64,000 bases of DNA from Hymenobacter citatus. GTDB taxonomy: Bacteria > Bacteroidota > Bacteroidia > Cytophagales > Hymenobacteraceae. Each line of letters opens with the position of its first letter. The first letter of the stretch is position 1. This document shows positions 18,350 to 26,562 of this stretch, piece after piece. The stretch spans positions 28,373-92,372 of the forward strand of contig NZ_JACSCY010000018.1 in NCBI RefSeq assembly GCF_014333615.1, in the 5' to 3' direction. The notes under the pieces were generated by a model. That model did not search any database and was not told where the DNA came from. It worked only from the letters and a program-made list of their open reading frames with translations. Position numbers and translations under genes: made by a program.

Positions 18350-19363
18350 TTACAGCGACCCGCGCCGAATCGTATAAAACGGATTCTTCACCTTCACGCG
18401 CTGCTTGTCTAGCAGCAGCTCGGCGGCGGTGCGGCCCATGGCCTCAAAGTCGGTGGTGATGACGGTGATGCCCAACAGCTCCTTCAGGGTGCTGGAATTG
18501 AACGACAGAATCCCGATTTCGCGGCCCAGCAGGTAGTGCGTCTGCCGTACTTTCTTGATCAGCTCGGCCAGGTCGGTGGTTTCCACTACCACGTAAGCCG
18601 TGCCGGGCTCCATCACCTCCGGAATGGCGCTTTCCTTCACCGCAAACTCCTTTTTGTAGTTGATGCAGAAGCTGCGGAAGCCCCAGGCAATTTCCATGGG
18701 GTAGTTGTTGCCCACGCTGGGTAGGATGAGCACCAGGCGCTGATACTTTTCCAGCAGGTCGTTGGTGCCCTCCAGAGCGGTGAAGATGTCCTTGTCGAAA
18801 TCCTGGTACACCGTCAGCGGTTGGTGCTTCAGCTCGGGCATTTCCTTGTCCAACAGTACCAGCTCCTCGGGCGGAATGGCGTTCAGAATGCTCTTGTAGT
18901 CGGCCTTGCCCAGATCCTGGGTGAAGTGGGGCATCACTACGTAGTGGTTGTACTTGCCCGCGTTCTTCTCCATGATTTCCTGGAAGATAGAAGCGCTGTA
19001 GTGGTGAATCTGCAAATCGACAGTGGCATGCTCGCCCAGGGCCTGCAAGAAGGCGTAGTACACGATTTTCTTATAGGAGCTGAGCTTGTTGAGCACCAGC
19101 AAAATCTTGAGCTTGTTGTTGTCGGGCGCCTGCACGTAGTAGCCTTTGCCTTGCACCGAGGTGCAGAAGCCCCGCTCGCGCAACTCGCGGTAGGCTTTTT
19201 CCACGGTGTCGCGGGCTAGATAATACTCAGCGCTTAGCTCGCTGATGCTGGGTAGCTGGTCGCCCTTGTGGAGCTTGCCGCGCTCAATATCGGCAATAAC
19301 CGACTGCACAATCTGCTTGTATTTCGGCGTTTTATCAAAGGGCTTAAACTGTAGCTTATACAT
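18350..19363 (-). CDS. GntR-family transcriptional regulator with sugar-binding-like C-terminus
   Basis: 337 residues from the ATG at 19363 (an in-frame ATG at 19393 would add ten). The N-terminal 75 residues are a GntR winged helix: YKQIVQSVIADIERGKLHKG, LPSISELSAEYYLARDTVEKAYREL, and GKGYYVQ. The C-terminal 250 residues resemble the LacI/periplasmic-binding fold found in AraR- and FucR-type regulators, where a sugar acts as effector. Sitting between rhaI and rhaEW, it probably regulates the rhamnose genes; the GTATAC palindromes upstream of rhaI are its best candidate sites. The effector is unknown. Confidence 0.88.
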   Translation of the reverse strand: MYKLQFKPFDKTPKYKQIVQSVIADIERGKLHKGDQLPSISELSAEYYLARDTVEKAYRELRERGFCTSVQGKGYYVQAPDNNKLKILLVLNKLSSYKKIVYYAFLQALGEHATVDLQIHHYSASIFQEIMEKNAGKYNHYVVMPHFTQDLGKADYKSILNAIPPEELVLLDKEMPELKHQPLTVYQDFDKDIFTALEGTNDLLEKYQRLVLILPSVGNNYPMEIAWGFRSFCINYKKEFAVKESAIPEVMEPGTAYVVVETTDLAELIKKVRQTHYLLGREIGILSFNSSTLKELLGITVITTDFEAMGRTAAELLLDKQRVKVKNPFYTIRRGSL

Positions 19364-19549
19364 GCTTTGGGTGGGAGAAAGCAGGGTAGCCATAAGCAGA
19401 TGAGCCAGCGGTTTTAGTGGGTAGAAAATAGGCCCAATGATTGGATAAAACCAGGGGGCACAGATAGAGCGGAAACAAGGCAGACACTGGCAGACGCATA
19501 AGCTACAAGGTTTTCGAAATGATGCGTAGTGTATTCGCTAATAAAATAC

Positions 19550-19574
19550 TGCAAACGTTTTCGGGAACGTTCCC
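19550..19574. promoter_or_regulatory. AAACGTTT site and GGGAACGTTCCC palindrome upstream of the GntR gene
   Basis: On the minus strand CGAAAACGTTTGCA (19563-19550) resembles sites at 23056-23070 and 23227-23237 near rhaT and susC. Adjacent is a perfect 12-base palindrome GGGAACGTTCCC at 19563-19574. LacI-type and related repressors bind such centres. The rest of the 19364-19682 gap contains the rhaEW terminator and nothing else recognised. Confidence 0.4.
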
Positions 19575-19610
19575 ATAAAAACTACGCGCTTATTGGGAGG
19601 GAATAGACTG

Positions 19611-19647
19611 TATAAAAAATAGACCGGATTGGCTCGCCAATCCGGTC
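19611..19647 (-). terminator. Rho-independent terminator of rhaEW
   Basis: Perfect 12-base arms GACCGGATTGGC (19622-19633) and GCCAATCCGGTC (19636-19647), followed on the minus strand by ATTTTTTATA. It is 35 bases after the rhaEW stop. Confidence 0.9.
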
Positions 19648-19682
19648 ACATGACAAAGAATATAAAATATAAAAATCAAAAG

Positions 19683-21782
19683 TTAGCGCACGAAAGCCAT
19701 GGCCACGCCGCCATCCACGTTCAGGATGTTGCCGGTTGATTTGGCCAGTTGGTCGTCCACGAACACCAGCACGGCCTTGGCAATGTCCTCAGCTAGCACT
19801 TCTTCGCCCAGCAGCGTGCGCTTTGCGTAGTGCGCCGGCAGCTCCTCCACCGATACGCCGTAGGCCTTGGCCCGGCCGGCGGCCCAGTCGCCTTCCCAGA
19901 TTTTGCTGCCGCGCAGCACCGCGTCGGGGTTTACGGTATTCACGCGGATGCGGTCCGGGCCCAGCTCGGCGGCCAGCAGGCGCGTCATGTGCTGCTGGGC
20001 GGCTTTGGCCGTGCCGTAGGCCACGTTGTTGGGGCCGGCTACCAGGCCGTTTTTGCTGGCAATGTTCACGATGCTGCCGCCCAGCTTCTGCTGGCGCAGA
20101 ATCTCCACGGCGGCCTGGCTGACCAAAAACTGTCCTTTCACCAGCACGTCGTTCAGAATGTCCCAGTCGGCCTGGGTGGTGTCGGCCAGGGGCTTGCTGA
20201 TGCTCAGGCCGGCGCAGTTCACCACAATGTCTACCCCACCAAACTGCAACACGCTCTGCCGCAGCGACTCGGCTATGGTCTCGGCATCGGTCACGTTGAT
20301 GGCGGCGGTGAGGGCGTTGTCTTTGCCGTAGCGCTTGCGCAGCTCGGTTTGGGTTTCTTCCAGTCGGTCGCGGTCTACGGCTACCACGCAGGCGCCGTTT
20401 TGCAGCAGCACTTCGCAGATGGCCTTGCCAATGCCGCCGGTACCGCCCGTTACGTAGGCCACCTGCCCAGAGAGCGACTTGGGCTTGGGCATGCGTTGGA
20501 GCTTGGCTTCTTCCAAGAGCCAGTACTCAATATCAAACGCCTCTTGCTCAGGTAGGCCCTGGTATTCGCTCACGGCCTCAGCGCCCTTCATCACGTTGAT
20601 GGCGTTGGTGTAGAACTCGGCGGCCACGCGGGCGGTCTGCTTGTCTTTGGCAAAGCTAAACATGCCCACACCGGGCAGCAAAATCACTACCGGGTTGGGG
20701 TCGCGCAGGGCGGGGGAGTTGTCGTGCTTGCTGCGCTCGTAGTAGGCGGTGTAGTCCTGGCGGTAGGCGTCGAACTCCTTTTCTAGGTAGGCCTGCACAT
20801 CGTCCTGGCCTACCTGCTCGGGGTCGAGTACCAGGGGGCGGATTTTGGTGCGCAGGAAGTGGTCGGGGCAGGAGGTGCCCAGGCGAGCCAGGCGCGGCAG
20901 GTCGTGGGAGTTCACGAATTCCAGCACGCGGGCGTCGTCGGTGAAGTGGCCCAGCATGCGGCGCTGCTGCGAGGCCAGGCCGCGCAGGGTAGGCATGAGC
21001 TTGGCGGCCTGGGCGCGGCGCTCCTCGGGCGAGAGGCTTTCGCGCTGAGCACCGCCAAACACGGGGCGCTTCTTACCGTAGTTGGCTTCGAGGTAGGTAG
21101 CGGCCTGCTCAATCACTTCCAGCGTGTTGAGGTAGGAAGCATACGACGTATCGCCCCACGTAAACAGGCCGTGGCCGCCCAGAATCACGCCGCGCACGCC
21201 GGGATTGTCCTGCACCACTTTTTCCAACTGCAAGCCCAGATCGAAGCCCGGCCGCTGCCAGGGCAGCCAGGCCATCGTGTCGCCCCAGATTTCCTTCATA
21301 ATCTGCTCGCCGTCTTTGCTGGCGGCAATGGCAATGAGGGCATCGGGGTGGAGGTGGTCGATGTGCTTGAAGGGTAGGAGGCCGTGCAGGGGCGTGTCGA
21401 TGCTGGGCGCGGCGCACTTGGGGTCGAACAGGCAGTGGTTGAACAGGGCCACCATCTCGTCTTCAAACGCCAGGCCGCGGTAGCGGTGCTTGAGCTGGTG
21501 CAGCTTCTCTACGTAGAGGTTGGCGCAGCCGGCTTTGGTGAGCGTGCCAATGTCGCCGCCCGAGCCCTTCACCCACATCACCTCCACGGGCTGGCCGGTC
21601 ACGGGGTCGGTTTCGGTGATTTTGCAGCTGGTATTGCCGCCGGCGTAGTTGGTCAGGCGCAGGTCGGCGCCGAGCAGGTTGCTGCGGTAGATGAAAAGCG
21701 CTACTTCGTCGCCGGCAAGCTCCAGCGCCTTCGCTTCGTCCCACAAGTAGCTGACGTGCTGAAAGGTTAACGTTTTTTCCAT
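19683..21782 (-). CDS. rhaEW: Bifunctional rhamnulose-1-phosphate aldolase / lactaldehyde dehydrogenase
   Basis: 699 residues, a fusion of two enzymes. Residues about 20-370 are a class II aldolase/adducin domain: NYAGGNTSCKI, the zinc site HGLLPFKHIDHLHPDALIA, and GGHGLFTWGD. Residues about 430-699 are a short-chain dehydrogenase: TGGTGGIG, NCAG, and YGTAKAAQQH, ending in NVDGGVAMAF. The same architecture is found in B. subtilis YuxG (RhaEW), where the aldolase half splits rhamnulose-1-phosphate into dihydroxyacetone phosphate and L-lactaldehyde and the dehydrogenase half oxidises lactaldehyde to L-lactate. It is transcribed divergently from rhaT and has its own shared-motif promoter. With lutABC present, lactate can be carried on to pyruvate. 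Confidence 0.95.
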   Translation of the reverse strand: MEKTLTFQHVSYLWDEAKALELAGDEVALFIYRSNLLGADLRLTNYAGGNTSCKITETDPVTGQPVEVMWVKGSGGDIGTLTKAGCANLYVEKLHQLKHRYRGLAFEDEMVALFNHCLFDPKCAAPSIDTPLHGLLPFKHIDHLHPDALIAIAASKDGEQIMKEIWGDTMAWLPWQRPGFDLGLQLEKVVQDNPGVRGVILGGHGLFTWGDTSYASYLNTLEVIEQAATYLEANYGKKRPVFGGAQRESLSPEERRAQAAKLMPTLRGLASQQRRMLGHFTDDARVLEFVNSHDLPRLARLGTSCPDHFLRTKIRPLVLDPEQVGQDDVQAYLEKEFDAYRQDYTAYYERSKHDNSPALRDPNPVVILLPGVGMFSFAKDKQTARVAAEFYTNAINVMKGAEAVSEYQGLPEQEAFDIEYWLLEEAKLQRMPKPKSLSGQVAYVTGGTGGIGKAICEVLLQNGACVVAVDRDRLEETQTELRKRYGKDNALTAAINVTDAETIAESLRQSVLQFGGVDIVVNCAGLSISKPLADTTQADWDILNDVLVKGQFLVSQAAVEILRQQKLGGSIVNIASKNGLVAGPNNVAYGTAKAAQQHMTRLLAAELGPDRIRVNTVNPDAVLRGSKIWEGDWAAGRAKAYGVSVEELPAHYAKRTLLGEEVLAEDIAKAVLVFVDDQLAKSTGNILNVDGGVAMAFVR

Positions 21783-21832
21783 AAGTTGAAACGGCCGGCG
21801 GATACCGGAGTCTGGTTGGGGTAATACACCAA

Positions 21833-21877
21833 CAAAAGAAAGCTACTTACCCGGCGCCAACCTCCTGCACTCTCCTG
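21833..21877 (-). promoter_or_regulatory. Predicted rhaEW promoter with shared 18-bp motif
   Basis: Minus strand 18-mer CAGGAGAGTGCAGGAGGT (21877-21860), 19-base spacer, then TTCTTTTG (21840-21833), one mismatch from TAnnTTTG. The 18-mer is itself a direct repeat of CAGGAG with a 10-base period. Confidence 0.62.
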
Positions 21878-21942
21878 CCTTCCCGAAAATTAACCGGCCC
21901 GTAACGCAACAACCACGGCTGCCCGGCAGGGTAGGGGTGGGT

Positions 21943-21987
21943 CAGGAGAGCACAGGAGGGTTTGGCGGTAGGATAACAGCAGCTTTG
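21943..21987 (+). promoter_or_regulatory. Predicted rhaT promoter with shared 18-bp motif
   Basis: 18-mer CAGGAGAGCACAGGAGGG (21943-21960), 19-base spacer, then CAGCTTTG (21980-21987). Together with the rhaEW copy it makes an inverted pair in the 234-base divergent region, so each gene has its own oriented site. Confidence 0.62.
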
Positions 21988-22016
21988 ACGATACCCACCA
22001 ACCTTCGATCTAGTAT

Positions 22017-23054
22017 ATGAGTGTCTTTCTCGGAGTTATTCTGCACGCGCTGGGCGGCTTCGCCTCCGGCAGCTTCTACCTACCCTATAAGAAGGTGAAC
22101 GGCTGGGCCTGGGAAAGCTACTGGCTGGTGGGCGGGCTGTTTTCGTGGCTGCTGGCGCCCATCTTGCTGGGCTACCTCACGGTGCCCAACCTGTGGGGCG
22201 TGCTGGGCCAGGCCGAGACCAGCACCGTGGTCTGGACCTACATCTGGGGGTTATTGTGGGGGCTGGGCGGCCTCACGTTTGGGCTGGCCATGCGCTATTT
22301 GGGGTTGTCGTTGGGTATGGCCGTTACGCTGGGGCTGTGCGCGGTGTTTGGTACGCTGGTGCCGCCCATCTGGGAGGGCACGCTGGGCACGTTGTTCGCC
22401 ACCACCTCGGGGCGCTACGTGCTGCTGGGGTTGGGTATTTGCGTGGCGGGCATCCTGCTGTGCGGCCGGGCCGGCATCATGAAAGAGCGCAGCCAGACCA
22501 CTGCCGAAAAGCAAGCCGGCGTGGCCGAATTCGACCTGCGCAAAGGGCTGGGCGTGGCCGTGTTTTCGGGGGTGATGAGCGCCTGCATGTCGTTTGGCCT
22601 CACCGCCGGGCAACCCATTGCCGAGCTGGCGGCGCAAAACGGCGCCAACCCGCTCTACGTCAACAATGCCATTCTGGTGATTATCCTGCTGGGTGGCCTT
22701 ACCACCAACGCCATCTGGACCATCTACCTCAACATCAAGAACAAGACCTATACCGACTACACCCGCGTGTCGGCGCCCATTGTGCGCAACATCATTTTCT
22801 GCGCGCTGGCGGGCTTTACGTGGTATTTCCAGTTCTTCTTCTACGGCATGGGCGACAGCCAGATGGGCGAGTACCGCTTTTCGGGCTGGACGCTGCACAT
22901 GGCCTTTATTATTGCCTTCAGCAGCATGTGGGGCCTAGTGCTGCACGAGTGGAAAGGGGCTTCCTCGGCTACGTTGCGGACTATTTCGGTGGGGATTCTG
23001 CTGGTCGTATTTTCGACGGTAGTGGTAGGGATTGGGAATTATCTGGCGGCCTAA
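22017..23054 (+). CDS. rhaT: L-rhamnose/proton symporter RhaT
   Basis: 345 residues, about ten transmembrane helices. The N-terminus GVILHALGGFASGSFYLPYK and the later NGANPLYVNNAILVIILLGG are RhaT signatures. It imports L-rhamnose across the inner membrane with protons. Placed between rhaEW (divergent) and susC (downstream), it completes the route from periplasmic rhamnose to cytoplasmic catabolism. A strong terminator follows, so susC is transcribed separately. Confidence 0.95.
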   Translation: MSVFLGVILHALGGFASGSFYLPYKKVNGWAWESYWLVGGLFSWLLAPILLGYLTVPNLWGVLGQAETSTVVWTYIWGLLWGLGGLTFGLAMRYLGLSLGMAVTLGLCAVFGTLVPPIWEGTLGTLFATTSGRYVLLGLGICVAGILLCGRAGIMKERSQTTAEKQAGVAEFDLRKGLGVAVFSGVMSACMSFGLTAGQPIAELAAQNGANPLYVNNAILVIILLGGLTTNAIWTIYLNIKNKTYTDYTRVSAPIVRNIIFCALAGFTWYFQFFFYGMGDSQMGEYRFSGWTLHMAFIIAFSSMWGLVLHEWKGASSATLRTISVGILLVVFSTVVVGIGNYLAA

Positions 23055-23055
23055 T

Positions 23056-23070
23056 CGAAAACGTTTCCTG
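23056..23070. promoter_or_regulatory. AAACGTTT site after rhaT
   Basis: CGAAAACGTTTCCTG begins one base after the rhaT stop. It shares CGAAAACGTTT with the site at 19550-19563. Its position after a gene makes a regulatory role uncertain. Confidence 0.25.
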
Positions 23071-23080
23071 TAGTGCGGTA

Positions 23081-23129
23081 CCATGCGGGCAGCAGAGCTT
23101 CTAATGGCTCTGCTGCCCGCATGGTTTTT
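23081..23129 (+). terminator. Rho-independent terminator of rhaT
   Basis: Perfect 17-base arms CCATGCGGGCAGCAGAG (23081-23097) and complement (23108-23124), a 10-base loop, then TTTTT at 23125-23129. Confidence 0.95.
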
Positions 23130-23226
23130 CTATACCTATATGATAACAAGAGTATTATCCCTTGTGCGGTGTTGATAAGGCTTGCGGTTGGGAAGGGGTG
23201 TGGATGTGGGTAGGCTATTTCCACAA

Positions 23227-23286
23227 AAAACGTTTGCGGTACAGTACGCAACAGGAGGGTTTGGGCAAACGGCCGGGCTAAGTTCG
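23227..23286 (+). promoter_or_regulatory. Predicted susC promoter with shared motif and AAACGTTT site
   Basis: The 18-mer at 23242-23259 (CAGTACGCAACAGGAGGG; second half intact, first half degenerate) is followed after 19 bases by TAAGTTCG (23279-23286), one mismatch from TAnnTTTG. Just upstream is AAAACGTTTGC (23227-23237), like the site before the GntR gene. This links the importer to the rhamnose regulon. Confidence 0.55.
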
Positions 23287-23345
23287 TCTCACCAAAGCAA
23301 TAGGCTTTGGCTGCACAGCATCTAACGCTCTATCACCTACCCTGT

Positions 23346-26300
23346 ATGAAACGATTTTACAACTGGCGGCACTCGCGGCTGCTTCTGTGTCTGCCTCTGT
23401 GCCTGATGGCGGGGCCCATGATACCAACGCTACAGGCCCGGCCCGGCAACGTGCTGGTGGCCGAATGGCAGCTCACCGGCAGAGTAGTGTCGCAGAATGG
23501 GGAGGGCATACCGGGTGTAACGGTGGTGCTAAAGGGCACTACCAACGGCGCCACCACCGATGCCAGTGGCAACTTCAGCTTGGCGGTGCCCGAAGCGGCG
23601 GGTACGCTGGTGTTCAGCTTTATCGGCTACCAGACGCAGGAGCATAGGTTTGAAGGGCCGCGGGCGCTGACTATCAAAATGACTGAGGATACCAAGAGCC
23701 TGGAGGAAGTTGTGGTGGTAGGCTACGGCACCCAGAAAAAAGCCGACGTGACGGGCGCTATTGCTACCCTCGACGCCAGCAAGCTGGAGGAACGCCCCAT
23801 CACCCGCGTCGATCAGGCGCTGGTGGGGCAGCTGGCGGGTGTGCAGGTACAACAAAATACCGGCCTGCCGGGCCGCGGCTTCAGCATTCAGGTACGCGGC
23901 AATGGCTCCATCACGGCCAACAACCAGCCGCTGTATGTCATTGATGGTTTTCCACTGGAGGCAGCCTCGCCTAACAGCAACGGCAACTATGCTACGGGTA
24001 GCCCGCTTGATAATATCAACCCCAATGATATTCAGTCGATTGAGGTGCTGAAGGATGCGGCAGCGGCGGCCATTTATGGCTCGCGGGCGGCTAACGGGGT
24101 AGTAATTGTGACCACCAAACGCGGCAAAACTGGTAAGCCACAGATCAGCTTCAATACCTACGCGGGTATTTCGCAGCAGGCCAAAAAGCTGGATTTGCTC
24201 TCGGCTGAGGAGTGGGTGGAGCGAGCCACCGAAATCATCAATACCACCTGGGTGCGCTCGGGCGCGGGCCGCACCGCCGACCAAACCAACGACCAGCGCC
24301 GCCAGATTCTGGGCCTGGCCCCTGGTGCCATAGACAACCGCTACATAACCGACGACCGGTGGTTTCAGCCTGGCCACCCCGGCCTCGACTACATCGATTG
24401 GCAGGACGAGGTGTTCCGGACGGGCAAGGTGCAGAACTACCAAGTGTCGGCCAGCGGTGCCACCAACAATGTGAATTACTACGTGTCGGGCAACTACACC
24501 AACCAGCAGGGCATTGTGCTGGGCGTAGACTACAAGCGCTATTCGGCGCGCGCCAACGTCGATATTAAAGCCACTGACAAAGTGCGATTTGGCCTCAACA
24601 TCACGCCTACCTACTCTGTGTCGCGCGACCCTGGGGTGGAGGGCAAAGACAACCTGACGCAAAAGTTTATCACCATGGTGCCCGTGGCCGAAAGCTCGGC
24701 CGGGCTGCTCACCAACTACGGCGACAACGACCGGTATGCCTGGGCGGGCTCTGGCATTAGTCCGGTAGGGGAACTGCGCAACCGCCAGCAAAGCACCACC
24801 CAGTTTCGCACGCTAAGCACGATTTACGGAGAGTACGAAATCATTCCGGGGTTGCGCCTGCGTTCTACCCTAAACCTCGACAATACCGATTCGCGGGCCA
24901 AGTCATACATTCCTAACTCGCGCTTGGTGGGCAGTGGGGCCACGGGCACGTTCAGCGGCTACCGCAAGCAGGCCTTCGTAAACGAAAACACGCTGGGCTA
25001 CAGCAAGGTAATTGCCGAGAAGCACGACTTGTCGGCGCTAGTGGGCTATTCCTATAACTTCTTCAAAACCGAAGCCGACCGCCTGCGCTCCTCGGGCGGC
25101 TTCGTGAACAGCGCCGTGACCACGCTTAACGGCGCCACCAACATCAGCGGCACCAGCGACAACGGCACCACCGAAACCCAGAACGTGCTGCTGTCTTACT
25201 TCGGGCGGGTGCAGTACTCCTACCAGGGCAAGTATCTGGCCACGGCCAGCGTGCGCCGCGATGGTTCCTCGCGCTTCGGCAGCGCTAACCAGTGGGGCAT
25301 TTTCCCGGCTGGCTCGGTGGGCTGGCGCATTTCGCAGGAGGAGTTTATGCGCAATATTACGCCCGTGAGTGAGCTGAAGCTGCGCGGCAGCTACGGCCTG
25401 TCGGGCAACAACGGCATTGGCGACTACAGCAGCATTGCTACCCTGGGCATCTACAACTACACCTTTGGCAGCGCAGTTGCCACCGGGCAAGCACCCAACG
25501 TAGCCGCCAACAACACCCTGAAGTGGGAGAAGTCGCGCACCGTGGACGTGGGGGTAGACTTTGGCTTCCTGAAAAACCGCATTTTTGGCTCGTTTGATTA
25601 CTACACCAAAACCAGCAGCGACCTGTTGCTGAACGTGCCGCGCCCCAGCGCATCCGGCTATTCTTCTCAGCTTGTGAACATAGGCGAGGTACAGAACCGC
25701 GGCTGGGAAGTGGAGCTGAACACGCGCAACCTGATCCACGCGTTCCAGTGGAATACCTCCATCAATTTCAGCCATAACCGGAATGAGGTGAAGCACCTGG
25801 GGCCCGGCGATGCTACCATTGAAGTGGCCTCGCCCTACGGTGCCTCCAGCGTACTGCTGCAAGTGGGGCAGCCTATCTATTCTATCTATGTGATCAAGCA
25901 AACGGGTATTCTTACCCAAGGCGACGTGGATAGCGGCGTGCCCATTATTCAGGGACAGACGGTAGGCGACCCCAAATACCTGGATGCCAACGGCGACGGG
26001 GTCATCAACGAGAAAGACCGCATCATTGCGGGGCAGCCCAGCCCCAAATACACCTGGGGTATTACCAACACCTTCAACTACAAAGGGTTTGATTTGAGCG
26101 TGCTGGTGCAGGGGCAGAACGGCGGCAGCCTCTACTCGCTCATCGGCCGGGCCATCGACAACAGCGGTATGGGCGTGATACAAAATACACTGGGTTTGCA
26201 GCGCGACCGGTGGCGCTCGGTAGACGACCCCGGCGCGGGCGAGCGGGGCAAAGCCGTTACCAACTTCTCGCCCCTGAAAAGCACCTCCTGGCTGTATTCT

Positions 26301-26549
26301 TCCAACTATTATCGCATTCGCAACATCACGCTGGGCTATAACCTGGGTAACATTATCAGCAAGAACGTGATGCAGGGCGCCCGCGTGTTTGTGTCTTTGG
26401 AAAACTACTTTGGGCACGATACCTACCGCGGCGGCTACAACGTGGATGCCGTGAACTCCAACTCCGGCAGCGACTTCGCGGTGGGCACCGACTACGGCGG
26501 ACTACCCCTCACCAAATCGGCTACGCTAGGCCTGAATGTTACTTTCTAG
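23346..26549 (+). CDS. SusC-like TonB-dependent outer-membrane transporter
   Basis: The start at 23346 (MKRFYNWRHSRLLL) gives a signal peptide and 1067 residues; the frame is open to 23307. A carboxypeptidase-D-like plug extension comes first (LTGRVVSQNGEGIPGVTV to SFIGYQTQEH), then the TonB-box/plug start EEVVVVGYGTQKKADVTGAI, the plug signature VLKDAAAAAIYGSRAANGVV, and a C-terminal beta-barrel ending in Phe (GLNVTF). It imports oligosaccharides captured by SusD. Given its neighbours, the likely cargo is rhamnogalacturonan or oligogalacturonide fragments. SusD follows 14 bases later. Confidence 0.96.
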   Translation: MKRFYNWRHSRLLLCLPLCLMAGPMIPTLQARPGNVLVAEWQLTGRVVSQNGEGIPGVTVVLKGTTNGATTDASGNFSLAVPEAAGTLVFSFIGYQTQEHRFEGPRALTIKMTEDTKSLEEVVVVGYGTQKKADVTGAIATLDASKLEERPITRVDQALVGQLAGVQVQQNTGLPGRGFSIQVRGNGSITANNQPLYVIDGFPLEAASPNSNGNYATGSPLDNINPNDIQSIEVLKDAAAAAIYGSRAANGVVIVTTKRGKTGKPQISFNTYAGISQQAKKLDLLSAEEWVERATEIINTTWVRSGAGRTADQTNDQRRQILGLAPGAIDNRYITDDRWFQPGHPGLDYIDWQDEVFRTGKVQNYQVSASGATNNVNYYVSGNYTNQQGIVLGVDYKRYSARANVDIKATDKVRFGLNITPTYSVSRDPGVEGKDNLTQKFITMVPVAESSAGLLTNYGDNDRYAWAGSGISPVGELRNRQQSTTQFRTLSTIYGEYEIIPGLRLRSTLNLDNTDSRAKSYIPNSRLVGSGATGTFSGYRKQAFVNENTLGYSKVIAEKHDLSALVGYSYNFFKTEADRLRSSGGFVNSAVTTLNGATNISGTSDNGTTETQNVLLSYFGRVQYSYQGKYLATASVRRDGSSRFGSANQWGIFPAGSVGWRISQEEFMRNITPVSELKLRGSYGLSGNNGIGDYSSIATLGIYNYTFGSAVATGQAPNVAANNTLKWEKSRTVDVGVDFGFLKNRIFGSFDYYTKTSSDLLLNVPRPSASGYSSQLVNIGEVQNRGWEVELNTRNLIHAFQWNTSINFSHNRNEVKHLGPGDATIEVASPYGASSVLLQVGQPIYSIYVIKQTGILTQGDVDSGVPIIQGQTVGDPKYLDANGDGVINEKDRIIAGQPSPKYTWGITNTFNYKGFDLSVLVQGQNGGSLYSLIGRAIDNSGMGVIQNTLGLQRDRWRSVDDPGAGERGKAVTNFSPLKSTSWLYSSNYYRIRNITLGYNLGNIISKNVMQGARVFVSLENYFGHDTYRGGYNVDAVNSNSGSDFAVGTDYGGLPLTKSATLGLNVTF

Positions 26550-26562
26550 ATCATTCCTACCC

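Noticed and set aside
25038..26417. 459-codon minus-strand open frame inside susC
   Set aside because: Opposite-strand shadow; the susC barrel is intact on the plus strand.
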